64,000 nucleotides of DNA from Hygrocybe punicea (GCA_963556145.1 OY744462.1:3596001-3660000), one strand, 5' to 3'; positions 1 through 9,854 are shown, numbered from the stretch's first letter. Notes: a model not told the origin generated them from the letters alone. Program-made: numbers and translations.

Positions 1-95
1 TTGTTGTATATATATGCATGTCCTGATTTAATAAGAAAAAACCTTATTTACACAAATATAGCAAGTCTCAAAGGACATCTGACAAAGTCATAGTG

Positions 96-430
96 TCCTT
101 CTGGACAAGTCTCAAGGGAGGTCCGACAAAGTCCCAGTCTCGAGTCATCGAAGGGTCCAGTGAGACCATCCTCAAAACCACACATCCAGAGGGTGGAAGT
201 GAATGATGCACAGACTGCACAATTACAACTCCCATGGCACAGATTGCCCCCTCTACTTATATTGGAGACTGAAGGCGGGCTGTGCACAGACTGCACAACC
301 ACACCCTCCATGGCCCAGACAGCCATCCCCCTCCATTGATTTCAGAAGGGTGAAAGGGAATCATGCACAGACTGCACAATCACACCTTCCATGGCTCAGA
401 TAGCCACCCTTGTATGCTACACAGCTAGGA
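96..430. repeat. dispersed repeat plus three ~78-bp tandem units
   Basis: Positions 96-210 are the reverse complement of 4901-5014 with moderate divergence. From about 209 a unit starting GCACAGACTGCACAA recurs near 286 and 365 (period 77-79 bp), each followed by a TCCATGGC-type segment. The short ORFs here are repeat by-products. Confidence 0.7.
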
Positions 431-479
431 AAACTAAGGAAACTAATGAAACTACATGTCAGTACTGACCTCTTGGCTG

Positions 480-1090
480 CAGGGGATAGAGATCTTGTAT
501 ATGGGGGGGCATGAGGAGGAGGAGGTCAGTACAACTCAACGGGACACATTGGACCACTTGTGGGGGTGTACTTACAGTTCATTTGGTCCCCCCCAACCAG
601 TCCCCAAGCGGTGTGGTTGTCCGACTGCGGGGGGGTAGAGATCTGGTGTTTGGGGGGGGCAGGAGGAGGAGGGGGTCAGTGTGGTTGAATGGGAGACATC
701 AGACAATGTCTGGGGGTGTACTTACAGTCCATTGGGTTCCCCCCATCCACTCCTCAAGTGGTGTGGTGGTCCAACTTTGGGGGGTAGAGATCTGGTGTAT
801 GGGGGCAGGAGGAGGAGGCAGTCAGTGTGGTTGAACGGGAGGCATCGGACCACTTCTGGGGGTGTACTTACAGTCCAGTGTGTCCCTCCTAACAGATCCT
901 ACAGTGGTTTTGCTGTCTGACTTCGGGGGGTAGAGATCTGGTTTGGGGGGGCATGAGGAGGAGGGGGTCAGTACAACTCAACAGGACACATCGGACCACT
1001 TGTGGGGCTGTACTTACAGTCCATTTGGTCCTACATGACTGCTCCTCACTCAGTTTTGTGGTGCACGATCCGCAGGTAGAGATTTGAGAC
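480..1090. repeat. ~147-bp tandem array, about four units
   Basis: The landmark TGGGGGTGTACTTACAG (TGGGGCTGTA... in the last unit) begins at about 561, 711, 856 and 1003, and TAGAGATCT repeats in step, giving periods of 145-150 bp. The array is G-rich on the + strand with runs of 6-8 G. It occupies the same place, inside the Helentron 5' end, as the 151-bp arrays of copies A-C, but the unit sequence is not clearly related. ORFs across it are repeat translations. Confidence 0.85.
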
Positions 1091-1410
1091 TGGGGGAGTA
1101 CTGAGAAAGACTCTGTGACTGACCATGACATTTGCCTTTTTAGATCAAATTCTGCATCATACAAATTCTTTTTCTCATCCTTCAGCACGGTTTGTGATTT
1201 TTTACAACCTCAACATAAATCCTATATTCATGAAAATATTTGAGGACAAAATTTGAAAAAGCTAGTTTGTTCATGATTTTTCTCGAAATAAAACAGGGGG
1301 AAATGCAGAATTTGGCTCTATGGTTGATTTCAAACATTAATTAATTACTGACGAACTGCCATATATCCTGGACTCATAAGAACGAGTCTTCCATAAATGG
1401 AAGAACTCGT

Positions 1411-2118
1411 AATTATCAGCCAGGAGAACTAGTTCTAGTATATAATAGTCGTTTGGAGATGACTATAGGAAAATTCAAGACAGACCCTCGTTACCTAGGC
1501 CCATATGAGGTTGTCAGACAAACAAGAAGAGGAACTTATGTCTTGATAGAATTAGATGGTGCTGTACATGCTGAGCATTATGCAGCATTTCGGATTTTGC
1601 CATACATTTATCGGACTGACCCTATCCTTTATGAGATAGCAGACCAGGAAGATGGAGCTGCTAAAGTAGAGGATTGCTCAGTAAATCAGTTAATACCTCT
1701 TAGATCAGGAGACATCACAGATATTATTCTTGCCATCAAGCCAGAATTTGCTGCACACATTGCATCATGCACAAAGAAATTTGAATATAGAAAATATCAA
1801 GTACCAACCACTGTCTGTCATATGTGGCTTTATGAAACAATGCCAATCAGTTCCATTACAGGTGTCATTACAGTTGGTTCAGTAAAAGTACCAGGAGAAG
1901 TCAATGACCCCTCAGGTCTTGGCAATGAAGACTTTGATGCAGGTTTAAAGTTGTCAAAATACGGTTATCCTATATATCATCTTCATCAGTTACCAGTACC
2001 ACTATCTGCAGATCTACTCCAGAAGAGATACAATACTATTATTCCTCACTGCTATTGTATAGCCCCACACTCATTCATTCAAGATTTTCCTTTTTCCGCA
2101 TTGATTTCCATATTCTAG
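1411..2118 (+). pseudogene. Ty3/gypsy integrase C-terminus fused to ASCH-like domain (5' truncated)
   Basis: The frame is open from the Helentron junction at 1411 to a stop at 2116-2118. The first ~65 codons have the form of a gypsy integrase C-terminal (GPY/F) module: PGELVLVYN, then YLGPYEVV, then a short beta-rich stretch ending HYAAFRILPYI. About 45 residues later a second domain begins (ILAIKPEFAAHIAS, KKFEYRKYQ, MWLYETMPISSI, VPGEV, GLGNEDFDAG). It has the layout of ASCH/PUA-like domains: an opening IKPE strand, a K+EYRK motif, then a W-Y-ET-P strand. The rest of pol was separated by Helentron H1 and is not in the window. The fusion is direct (one frame, no stop). The ASCH call is by motif, and its role (RNA or modified-base binding in other ASCH proteins) is inference. 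Confidence 0.7.
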
Positions 2119-3301
2119 CACCTTTTGTGACTGAATATTCAGTTATATCCAAGACCCCTATCCCTCATGCATTTTATTGGCTGCTATTTTTATCTATGCA
2201 CATGATTTCCCATCAAGCACCCTTTCTTTTATGCTATCTAAGCTGATTAGATCAATTTTATTTGTTTTATGATTTGCTGGTCATTTTTTTAGGTCAGACA
2301 CGCAAAGAAAAGATATATAATGCTACAAAATGATAATACAACCCCTCTCATCTAAATAGTTGATGAACCCATGATATTAATACAATGATGATGAAATAGA
2401 ATGATTAAGACATAACAAAACATAATGAAATGAGACAAGACATAATGAAATAGAAAATAGAACAAAGGAAAATACAACTGGTGTATGAATAGAAAAGATA
2501 AAGAAATGGACGAACAACCGGTGACTGCCACTCCCAGTAGTCCAGCAACTGAGTCCTGCCCGAAAAATATAGCACTCGTCCTAGTCGAAATAGAGTGATG
2601 CTTGGCATCACCCCCAGCCCGTCCATCCTCCAGACGAATTTGTTGTTGAACGGTTACAGTAGATAGTGGTTAGAATGGCAAATATAGGCTGTCTTATCTA
2701 AATATCAGATATTCAGAAATGGTAAATAAATGAGCATACATTTAAGAATGTACTTAGCAGTTGTTTTTGAGTTCCATTGAGGGAAGGATGGAGTGACCAA
2801 TCATAGCATCGGATAGAATTTTTTTTACGATTTATTGCATAGTGGCATAGCAAGAAAAAGGAGTGAGCACTACAGATCCATAGTGGCAGACTAGAGGAAG
2901 GAAAAGAATGGATCATGCAAATATATAGCTATGACCCTGGAAAACACGTGACCAGCACATGTTTTCTCATGTGACCTGAGTAAACAGTCCAGACCGAATA
3001 AGCATCAGTACTATTGCAGATCTGTACCTGATATAGCTGCAAGACCCTGAAGAACCAAGGGAATGGTAAATCCCGATTTGATCGATCAGACAACCTTAAA
3101 CCGAATTTGAAATACATCATCCCAATATAGCAAGGCCAGGGCCAGTTTAGTTCTGGACCCACAGGGACCTATTGTGACACAACGTCCCACATTAGTATTG
3201 TTTGACCCACCATTCCAGTTCCCCCACAAAAGTTTTTTCCCTAACGTATCCCCTTTACCTCAAATGCACCACTATTCCACTCAGCGCTTCAGCATTACCA
3301 G
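2119..3301. other. non-coding stretch between pol remnant and accessory ORF
   Basis: AT-rich sequence with only short ORFs on either strand and no recognisable domain. Probably the decayed 3' internal part of the same gypsy element. Confidence 0.4.
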
Positions 3302-3829
3302 ATGCCCATATACCATAATCCATATCTGACTATGACATCATACTCCAGTCCCTCACCCTCTCCACCTATGGACATTCCTCTATGCCGTCTCGATTTATCA
3401 TGCTTATTCGATACCCCCACTGAATTTGATATGGATTTCTTTACCAAACCCACTAGTCCCACTCAGACACTACCGCTACCCCCTTCGGAATGTGAGGAAT
3501 ACATTGATTTTGAATCTGTGAACATATGAGGTGTTGACTGTCTGCCGCTGGATGATTTCGACTTTTTCATGGATAGTCTTCCCAACTTTCCTATGCCACC
3601 CACCACTGTCCCTTCACAATCTGTACCTTTAGACCCAGAGTTTAGAGAATGGCTTGAATCGCCTCCTTCATTTTCCACAATCTGTACTCAACCAACTTCC
3701 TCCTGCTGCAATCGTTTCGAACGCCCTGCAATTCCAGTATTGCTTCCTAAGCCGCTACGAAAGAAGCGCACTCACCCTAAGTACCACCTCAAGGTGCTGC
3801 TAAATGCTACAAAGAAGAATATGGATTGA
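3302..3829 (+). pseudogene. small accessory ORF of a gypsy-type element, broken by one TGA
   Basis: Two ORFs (3302-3529 and 3569-3829) lie in the same frame, separated by a TGA at 3527-3529, and read as one ~175-residue protein. It is rich in Pro, Ser and acidic residues at the N-terminus and basic near the C-terminus (KPLRKKR). It resembles the minus-strand ORF at 57761-58252: both share VNI-x-G, then DDF(D)-x-x-MDSL, a Pro-rich stretch, and (E/D)-x-(E/Y)-(F/Y)R-x-WL-x-SPP. The paralogue has Cys where this copy has TGA, so this looks like a nonsense mutation. No known domain is recognised. Position between pol and the LTR-like region suggests an accessory retrotransposon protein. Confidence 0.5.
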
Positions 3830-3992
3830 TTAAAGGAACAAGGAGTTGATGTATGAGATTGGGAGGAGTTTTTTGGAAAGATGAAGAAGAAGTTAAAAGA
3901 CTAGTTAAAATGTAAAAAGCTTCTTCTCAGATTAAAGAGTTGTTGTCTTTTGGTTTCAACTGGGGACAGTTGATTTAATTGTGTTGTGCGGA

Positions 3993-4730
3993 TGTCATGA
4001 CCCCAAGTGTTTTTGGGTGTAATGTCATGGGTTTACCATTGGACCATGGACTTAGATATTTAAGTGCAACACTATGGATGCACACCTACACTCATTAGTA
4101 CCCCTTCTATGCCTTTCCACATTACGCATGCTAGTGAACAGACTTAAATAGCATATATGCTTACCTTTATATCATTTATTATGGCTTCACTAGCAATGCC
4201 CAGACTTAGCCGTTTATGTATGGTGCATAGAGGCACATCCCCCACTCATTAGTATTTATTATATATTTCTCTGTATTGCGTGTGCAAGGAGACAAGCCCA
4301 ACTAGCATTCTTACCTATATTAGCAGTAATGGATTGATTACAAATCTTGTTTACTTGTATTGATCAAAAGCGGCTCAGCTAGATAATGGGAAATGATTAG
4401 ATAAGATGTGAACAAGAGGATGATAAGATAATGATAAGATAGGATGCATCAGAGAGTGATTGTGATAGTCTGCTTACATAAAGACAATGGTCTATTGTTC
4501 TGAGCAGTCCTTTGTTCTAAACAGTCCAAATGGAGATAGAGCCCATTGTTCACAGCCTCTTTGATGCCATTCATTGTTCTCATGACTCAGTCCTATTGTT
4601 CTCACTTTCCCATTGTTCTCAGTCCCCCATTGTTCTCCAACAGTATAAATAGGGCCCCCAAATTCCAGTAGTCAGTTGGATTCCCTCCTCACCACTCAGT
4701 AGTCACTCTTAGTTGGGTTCACACAGTTGC
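3993..4730 (+). mobile_element. putative gypsy 3' LTR
   Basis: Begins with TGTCATGACCCC at 3993 and contains repeated promoter-like motifs, a TATA box (TATAAATAG near 4645) and a pyrimidine-rich leader. That is the expected order of a U3-R-U5 region downstream of pol and the accessory ORF. The right end is not defined because Helentron sequence follows, and there is no second LTR in the window to compare. Inference from position and content. Confidence 0.4.
4485..4660 (+). promoter_or_regulatory. repeated CATTGTTCTC motifs upstream of a TATA box
   Basis: About eight imperfect copies of (C/T)ATTGTTCTCA lie between 4490 and 4640, followed within 10-20 bp by AGTATAAATAGGG. Spacing and orientation look like a multi-site U3 enhancer/promoter of the preceding retroelement. 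No transcript data. Confidence 0.45.
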
Positions 4731-4789
4731 TCTCTTTTTTAGCTGAGAATAGTACATAATGATGAAGCAAATAACACACTATGCAGTTT

Positions 4790-4900
4790 TATTTTTTCTA
4801 CTTTTTATGTTGCTATGGTGAGAGGTTGCTATAATGAAAGTGAGGAGGAGAAAAAAAGAACTCGTTCATGCCATGCGCAGCACTGGCCCACTAAACAAGT
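4790..4900 (+). mobile_element. Helentron H2, 3' end (family II, plus orientation)
   Basis: Carries the sub-terminal inverted-repeat motif AAGAACTCGTTCAT (from 4857), a hairpin GCCATGCGCAGCACTGGC (4870-4887), and the terminus CCACTAAACAAGT ending at 4900, next to a T. Positions 4790-4900 are the near-perfect reverse complement of 6448-6560, the 3' end of H3, so both belong to one family. The right flank is a dispersed repeat whose other copy (around 96-225) is uninterrupted here, which confirms the boundary. The matching 5' end was not found. Confidence 0.75.
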
Positions 4901-5014
4901 TGTGCAGTCTGTGCACCATTCACCCCCACCCTCTGTTGAGGAAGGTCTCTCTGGACCCTTTGATGACTCGAGACTGGGATTTCGTCGGACCTCCCTTGAG
5001 ACTTGTCCAGAGCA
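4901..5014 (-). repeat. dispersed repeat, inverted relative to 96-210
   Basis: Reverse-complement match to 96-210. It served as target for Helentron H2, which joins it at 4900/4901. Confidence 0.7.
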
Positions 5015-5529
5015 GCACTCAGGAAAATTGAAAATAATGTTTATTTCATTAAATAAAGACATGTTGTAGATACAACAAAAGAGATAGGGACTGTGTGTAC
5101 TAGCTAGGTGTTGTCAAAGGGGGCATCAGAGGGGTGTCTTTGTGGTGTTTAGAGAGCTCAGAGCAAACCAGAAAAGAAGTCGACACGTCAAACAATGATT
5201 AGTAATATTTTCCCACAGTTCAAAAAGAGTCAACTCGAACTACATCCCAATGACTTTCAAACGCCTCATCCTACTGCTACTTCTGTCACTCACAATTCTA
5301 CTACACCTGAATAGCCCAAAGGTTCTATTTGTATTTGTTAATACATTTAAATTACTAAATTGATTTATGTTAGTGGTCATCCATCGAAACTCCCATCAAT
5401 GGCAAAACCAGTAACAATGTTTATAGAGTTAGCCAATTGAGTGAAGCCAAGTATCTTTATATCCACTGAATCTACTGAATCACCGGTCTAGCAGATTGGT
5501 TTAGTATTACTTGTTGGGCATATTCAACC
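5015..5529. other. no gene seen
   Basis: AT-rich sequence without ORFs of note, immediately upstream of the Rep gene remnant. Could be promoter or leader of that gene. Confidence 0.3.
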
Positions 5530-5544
5530 AAAATCTGCCCACCC

Positions 5545-5670
5545 AATTTGTTGGGTTTATTGTCCTCTCTGCCCAGACAGTTGGGTGTATTATTCTCTGT
5601 GCCCAGACAGTTGGGTTTATTGTCTTCTCTGCCCAGACAGTTGGGTGTATTGTTCTCTCTGTCTAGTCAA
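5545..5670 (+). repeat. 30-bp tandem repeat in leader of Helentron Rep gene 1
   Basis: TTGGGT recurs at 5551, 5581, 5611 and 5641 (exact 30-bp spacing), with CTCTGCCCAGACAG between. The same repeat precedes Rep gene 2 (about 23690-23780). If translated it gives a 10-residue LPRQLG-type repeat, but it is more likely untranslated leader. Confidence 0.7.
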
Positions 5671-6447
5671 TACAAGGCAATAATATGTTCATTGGCATAC
5701 CAGTCAATGTATTTTACTTCCACCATATTATTCTTGCAGTACAATCAATGTTCCTATGCCACATTATGTATTGGTACAGGTATCACAGCTTGGCATTTTG
5801 CTACTTTGATATTATGGCTGAGTCAAGCAGTGAAGTTATTTAATTTCCATAATATGGCTATATCATCTCGAAATATTGATAAAAACAATAATATATCTGG
5901 GACATATGTAGGTGGTGGCAAAAAAGCTGTTTTTACCATATCTGAACTTGGATTAAAGTCATTTCCACTTGGTCAAGACAAAGAAGGAAGCTATACATTG
6001 AAATCATACATATCTAAGCAGAACCTGACTCTTCAGGATTTGTCCAATGGTTCTCTTATATTGTTAGACATTTCACTAGCAACCTTAGTCAGCAAATTAA
6101 CCATTGCAAATCTCAAATTAATTGCTGCATATCATTCCATCTATTTGGCAGCAAACATGAAGCATGCAGATATTCAAACTGAAATTATAAATCACAAGTG
6201 CATTGACTGTTCTTCTTATGTTTCATTGTTTGAGTTTATGGATGAGCTAGAGATAGCAAGTAAAAAGCGTACAGCTAACATTGAAGCTGTAAAACAATCG
6301 CACAATAAAAACATTGACAAATATCAGCAATAGAATATTTGTGCCACTCAGAAATACAATAAAAAAAACATTGAGAAGCATCAGCAACAACATATTGCAG
6401 CTGTTCAAAGATATAACCTGGAACATTTAGAGAAGCATCAGCAACAA
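5548..6447 (+). pseudogene. Helentron Rep gene 1, piece 1 of 4 (N-terminus)
   Basis: Open to a TAG at 6331-6333, then homology continues in frame to 6447, where Helentron H3 interrupts it. It aligns over its length with the N-terminus of the gene at 23.7-28.0 kb at clearly lower similarity than the later pieces. Shared landmarks are TWHF/AWHF, VGGGKK, TLVSKLTIA, the Cys pair HKCIDCSSY, and NIEAVK-x-SHNKNIDKY. The start of a series of ~19-residue repeats (AAVQRY...HQQQ) lies at 6290-6447. The true start codon is uncertain because the first ~35 codons are the 30-bp repeat. Dead copy: stop codon plus insertions. Confidence 0.75.
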
Positions 6448-7519
6448 ACTTGTTTAGTGGGCCAGTGCTGCGCATGGCATGAACGAGTTCTTTTTTTCCC
6501 CTCCTCACTTTCATCATAGCAACTTCTCACCATAGCAACATAAAAAGTAGAAAAAATGAAACTATACAGTGTGTCTCGACCTCCTCTCTGTCATGTCTCC
6601 TCTTTGCTTATCATTATGCAATATTCTCAGCCACAAAAGAGAGCAACACATCAACTGTCACATACAACTGCCTTTAAATAGTCTGATAACAATTGACTTA
6701 CATTTGCTTAACCCTACTTCTCGATAACCTTGCCGCACAACAGATGATAATATGAACACAGCTGTGCTTGAGTGAGCCAATGTTGCATATGGCATGAACA
6801 AAGTCTTGTTTCTGTCATTGGATTTTTATTTGCCTGATTATTACGAACATCGATAAGTGATTTTGCTTGAAATATATAATTAGCATATAATATATACAGT
6901 GATATCACATTGAATTATATGTTTTAAGTAAGAATATCATTATATCATCTGAGTTACACTAATTTCTGCTTATATGGCTGATATTTCCATATATAGTAGC
7001 AGTGGTCACATGTGACTATGACTCTTGTGATCACCTCAAAATTTAGTATATGTGGTGTAAAATTGCCTTATATGGTTCAACTGGTCACATGTGACTGTCA
7101 CCATTGCGATCAGCAAAAAATTTGCTATATAATATCAAAAATTGCCTTATATGGTTAGATTGGTCACATGTCACTGTCACACCCAACCCGAAATGATAAT
7201 ATTAGTCAGCAGTTCGATTTTCAGCTGATTCTGATAAGAATTGAGACCAGTATGAATATTTTGAATATAATTGGAAGGTAATTTGTCTTTTTTGCAACAA
7301 CCCATATTTGGATACTTATGTAAGCTTGTCCACACATGGCCCCAACTGTATCTGATTTTCCAGTATCAGAAGTATAATCATATGTCTTGCCCAAAAAAAT
7401 TTTCTCTATAGGCGATCATAGAACATTAATTAATCAATTAATTAATTAATTAATTACAAACCCTCACTGATCCTGGTTTGATAAAGAACAAGTCTTTTAA
7501 TAAATTAAAAGAACTCGTA
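6448..7519 (-). mobile_element. Helentron H3, 1072 bp, non-autonomous (family II)
   Basis: Inserted in Rep gene 1: joining 6447 to 7520 restores the frame (QQQ then NNAAVQRY). On the + strand it begins ACTTGTTTAGTGGGCC, followed by the hairpin GCCAGTGCTGCGCATGGC and ATGAACGAGTTCTT; it ends in the palindrome around AAGTCTTTTAAT...ATTAAAAGAACT and CTCGTA. The target is A^A on + (T^T on the element strand). A second, diverged 3' end sits inside at about 6768-6805 (GAGCCAATGTTGCATATGGC, then ATGAACAAAGTCTTG), so H3 may be two elements joined. No coding capacity. Confidence 0.85.
6970..7190. repeat. 79-bp repeat with palindromic GGTCACATGTGAC, three units
   Basis: GGTCACATGTGAC starts at 7004 and 7083, and a variant (GGTCACATGTCAC) at 7162, exactly 79 bp apart. 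Each is preceded by an AT-rich TATATGG segment. The core holds CACATG/CATGTG E-box-like half sites. Lies inside Helentron H3. Confidence 0.75.
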
Positions 7520-7852
7520 AATAATGCAGCTGTTCAAAGATATAAGTCAGAACATCCTGATAAATACCAGCAACAGAATCTTGCAGCAGTTCAAAAATAT
7601 TCCTTAGAACATCCAGAGAGACATCAGCAAAAAAACCTTGCAGCTGTGCAAAGAGCTTCATCTGAGGATTCAGAGAAACATAAACTTTTCAATCAAAAAG
7701 CTGTTCAAACTTTTCGTAACATCAAATTTGACAGATGCAAACAGCAAAATCAAATTGCAGCCCAGTCATACAGGGACAAAGTAGAATTTCCTCCTTTACC
7801 TCCATCTCAATCCTTACAACACACTATTATATCAAAGTTTTGTAGAGAAAGT
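7520..7852 (+). pseudogene. Helentron Rep gene 1, piece 2 of 4 (19-residue repeats)
   Basis: Open reading frame continuing the AAVQ(R/K)Y...HPDKYQQQN repeats of piece 1, then QKAVQTF, KQQNQIAAQSYRD, PPLPPSQSLQHTIISKFC, each matched in Rep gene 2 near 24690-24880. It is interrupted at 7852 by the 347-bp insertion. Repeats are rich in Gln, Lys, Arg and His, consistent with nucleic-acid contact, but no function is shown. Confidence 0.75.
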
Positions 7853-8199
7853 GTTAAAAGCGGATAATACAGTTGATGGCAATGTTAGTTGACACTCATA
7901 AGAAAGTCGTTTCTTAGAGAGACTAGTGGTGAGGTCTGATACAAACTTGTAATAATCTGATGGGGTGACTACTACATCGGATACCAAGTATATATACTAA
8001 CTGCAATGATGACTAATGATGAGTACTAGCCAATAGCGTAAGTCCCTCGGACAAGACAGACCCGGATACACAGCGATGAGTAAAGACGATTACATATGAT
8101 GATAGTCCTAACGAGTAGTTATCTGATAACGATCAGATAAGCGCATATCCAAACGAATAACGAAGACAGTAATAAATGTAGGACGTTACCAATTCCAAC
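7853..8199. mobile_element. 347-bp insertion with 7-bp target duplication
   Basis: Splits Rep gene 1. Flanked by AGAAAGT at 7846-7852 and 8200-8206; removing the insert plus one copy restores the frame relative to Rep gene 2. It begins GTTAAAAGC and ends CCAATTCCAAC, so terminal inversion is weak (GTT..AA). Its last ~45 bp (about 8155-8199) match 37551-37591, next to gene W, suggesting a short derivative of an element family represented there. No ORF. Superfamily not identified. Confidence 0.65.
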
Positions 8200-8808
8200 A
8201 GAAAGTAGCCCTAACAAATTTATAGACGCAGGTTGTGCAGTTTGTGGACGATTAACAGCTGTTCATCAATTAACAACACTTTCTTCCCTTGATTTGGATT
8301 TAACTCTGTTACTACAAGCTTCTGCCACACAACAAGAACATTTTTCATCTGATGATCCAGTGCAATGCATTGATAAGCCCATTTTGATTGATAATTTAGA
8401 TGATATATGCAAATCATGTCACAAGTCATTGACGAAAGGAAAACAACCCCTGCATGCATTGGCAAATGGTCTGTGGATTGGTGATGTGCCAGCAGCTTTA
8501 CAAAACCTATCATATGCTGAACAGTTGATGATTGCAAGGCAGACACAATAGATGCATTGTCAGAGTCTCTTCAGGCATGCACAAGATGAGAGCCAATGTA
8601 ATTACATTTGCAAATCCAGTTCCAAAACTATATGATATTTTGCCACCTCCAGCTGATGAATTAGATGAAGTTCTGGCCTTTATTTACACTGGTCCATGCA
8701 AACCTACCAAGTCTGACTTTGAAAGAACACCTCTGCTTGTCAGGAGAAACAAAGTAGCAATTGCTTTGAATTGGCTAAAGTTAAACCACTGTGATTACTT
8801 TGACTTGG
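8200..8808 (+). pseudogene. Helentron Rep gene 1, piece 3 of 4 (zinc-finger/DUF6570-like part)
   Basis: Contains GCAVCGR (from about 8232), CKSCHKSL, ALANGLWIGDVP, LSYAEQLMIAR, MRANVITFANPVPKLYDILPPP and LNHCDYFDL. This is the DUF6570-like region that precedes Helitron_like_N in many fungal Helitron proteins. A 2-nt deletion near 8538-8542 (relative to 25208) shifts the frame, so the ORFs at 8294-8551 and 8532-8843 are two halves of one region. From about 8290 onward the DNA is ~93-95% identical to 24960-25480, much closer than piece 1. Interrupted at 8808 by Helentron copy A. Confidence 0.8.
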
Positions 8809-9240
8809 ACTTGGGGAAGTGGGCCATCGCAAGCGTGGCATGAACGAGTTCTTCTTGGTTCTATTCAATCATTTGATGTCCATTATTTATTCTACATAAT
8901 CTGCAGTTGTAATGTATAACAAGAATAATCATAGTATATGTGAACATTGTCGGAATTTGGAATCATACATTCTATGTTATCCTGTTCTGTTAGTAACAAT
9001 GTACTACTTGTCCTCAGTTGGGGCCTTTGATCAAGGGACTACTAATCTCTTGGACAATATTATTTACACTTGTTCTTGCCATAGTTGTATATCAACAGTC
9101 ATCCAACATTGGAGTGGACTGAATGTCAGTTATACAACAGTTTATCCTGGCATTTACCACTACCACTGTTACCATTACTTATCAGTGCTCGGGCAATAAG
9201 TAACAATAAGAACTTAAGTGTTTGACATCATGTAATGTAT

Positions 9241-9709
9241 GGCCAGTCAGGGGTACACCCGCAGTGCTCTGGGGCTGTACTCGGACCCGTACCCGTCACA
9301 GGTACGTACCCGAGGCCAAAAGTACGGGTATGGCACGGGTTTTGCAGGGGTACAGGAAGAAACATGCAAAATACCCCATTTTTACCTGTTTTTGGTGGTT
9401 TTTATGGTTATTGTGGACGGAATACTGGTCGGATCCCTTTAGTGTAAAGGAGCACAATGTTCAGAATACTGTGGGGAGTGTTGAGAGCATTTTTACATAT
9501 TTTTACAAGCAATGATTCTCATTATATCCCTCGAAAATAGCGAAAAATACCCCAAAAATTGAGTTTTTGATGTTTCTTCTCCCAAAAAAAATACAGCCCA
9601 TACCCGCATGGGTACTGCGGGTATTCTGAGGCTGGACTCGTACCCTTAACCCATGGTACCCGTACTCTTAACCCCTGGGGGTATTGCATACCCTTGACCT
9701 GCCCTAATG
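9241..9709. mobile_element. 469-bp MITE-like insertion in copy A
   Basis: Bounded by TAATGTAT at 9233-9240 and 9710-9717. The related sequence at 14940-14965 lacks the insert (CATGTAATCTATTTATAAC), which gives an empty site. The ends are imperfectly inverted (GTCAGGGGTA versus GTCAAGGGTA in reverse complement), and the interior is rich in short ACCCGTAC/GTACGGGT inverted motifs. Copies occur at the same place in B and C. Confidence 0.7.
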
Positions 9710-9854
9710 TAATGTATTTATAACATTCCTATATTTAATGGCCCACTTTCCCACCCTGAAGATTTCCTTCAATTTTGATGTCCAATATGAATTTACAATG
9801 GTGAAAATTTTGAATGTCCCACTTTCCCACCCAATAGTCCTCAATTATATTAAA

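Larger units (their letters stand above)
1..1411 (-). mobile_element. Helentron H1, 5' part (minus orientation)
   Basis: The right edge (1379-1411) is the palindromic 5' end shared by all Helentrons here: an AACGAG...CTCGTA stem around an AT-rich loop, ending exactly where the gypsy reading frame begins. The next ~200 bp (about 1190-1380) match, in reverse complement, the block just inside the 5' end at 20700-20900 and again at 22055-22300. Further in lie a 147-bp tandem array and a 78-bp array. No coding region and no 3' hairpin are seen, so the other end lies outside the window. The family assignment rests on terminus structure only. Confidence 0.7.

Noticed and set aside
480..1090. CRISPR-like array
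   Set aside because: Units of ~147 bp are contiguous tandem copies without unique spacers, in a eukaryotic transposon.
7853..8199. 347-bp segment as an intron (GT..AG-like borders)
   Set aside because: Far longer than the other introns here, absent from Rep gene 2 at that position, and flanked by a 7-bp duplication.
9222..9515. 97-codon ORF repeated in copies A, B and C
   Set aside because: Lies across the MITE insertion and its short inverted motifs; repeated only because the element is repeated.
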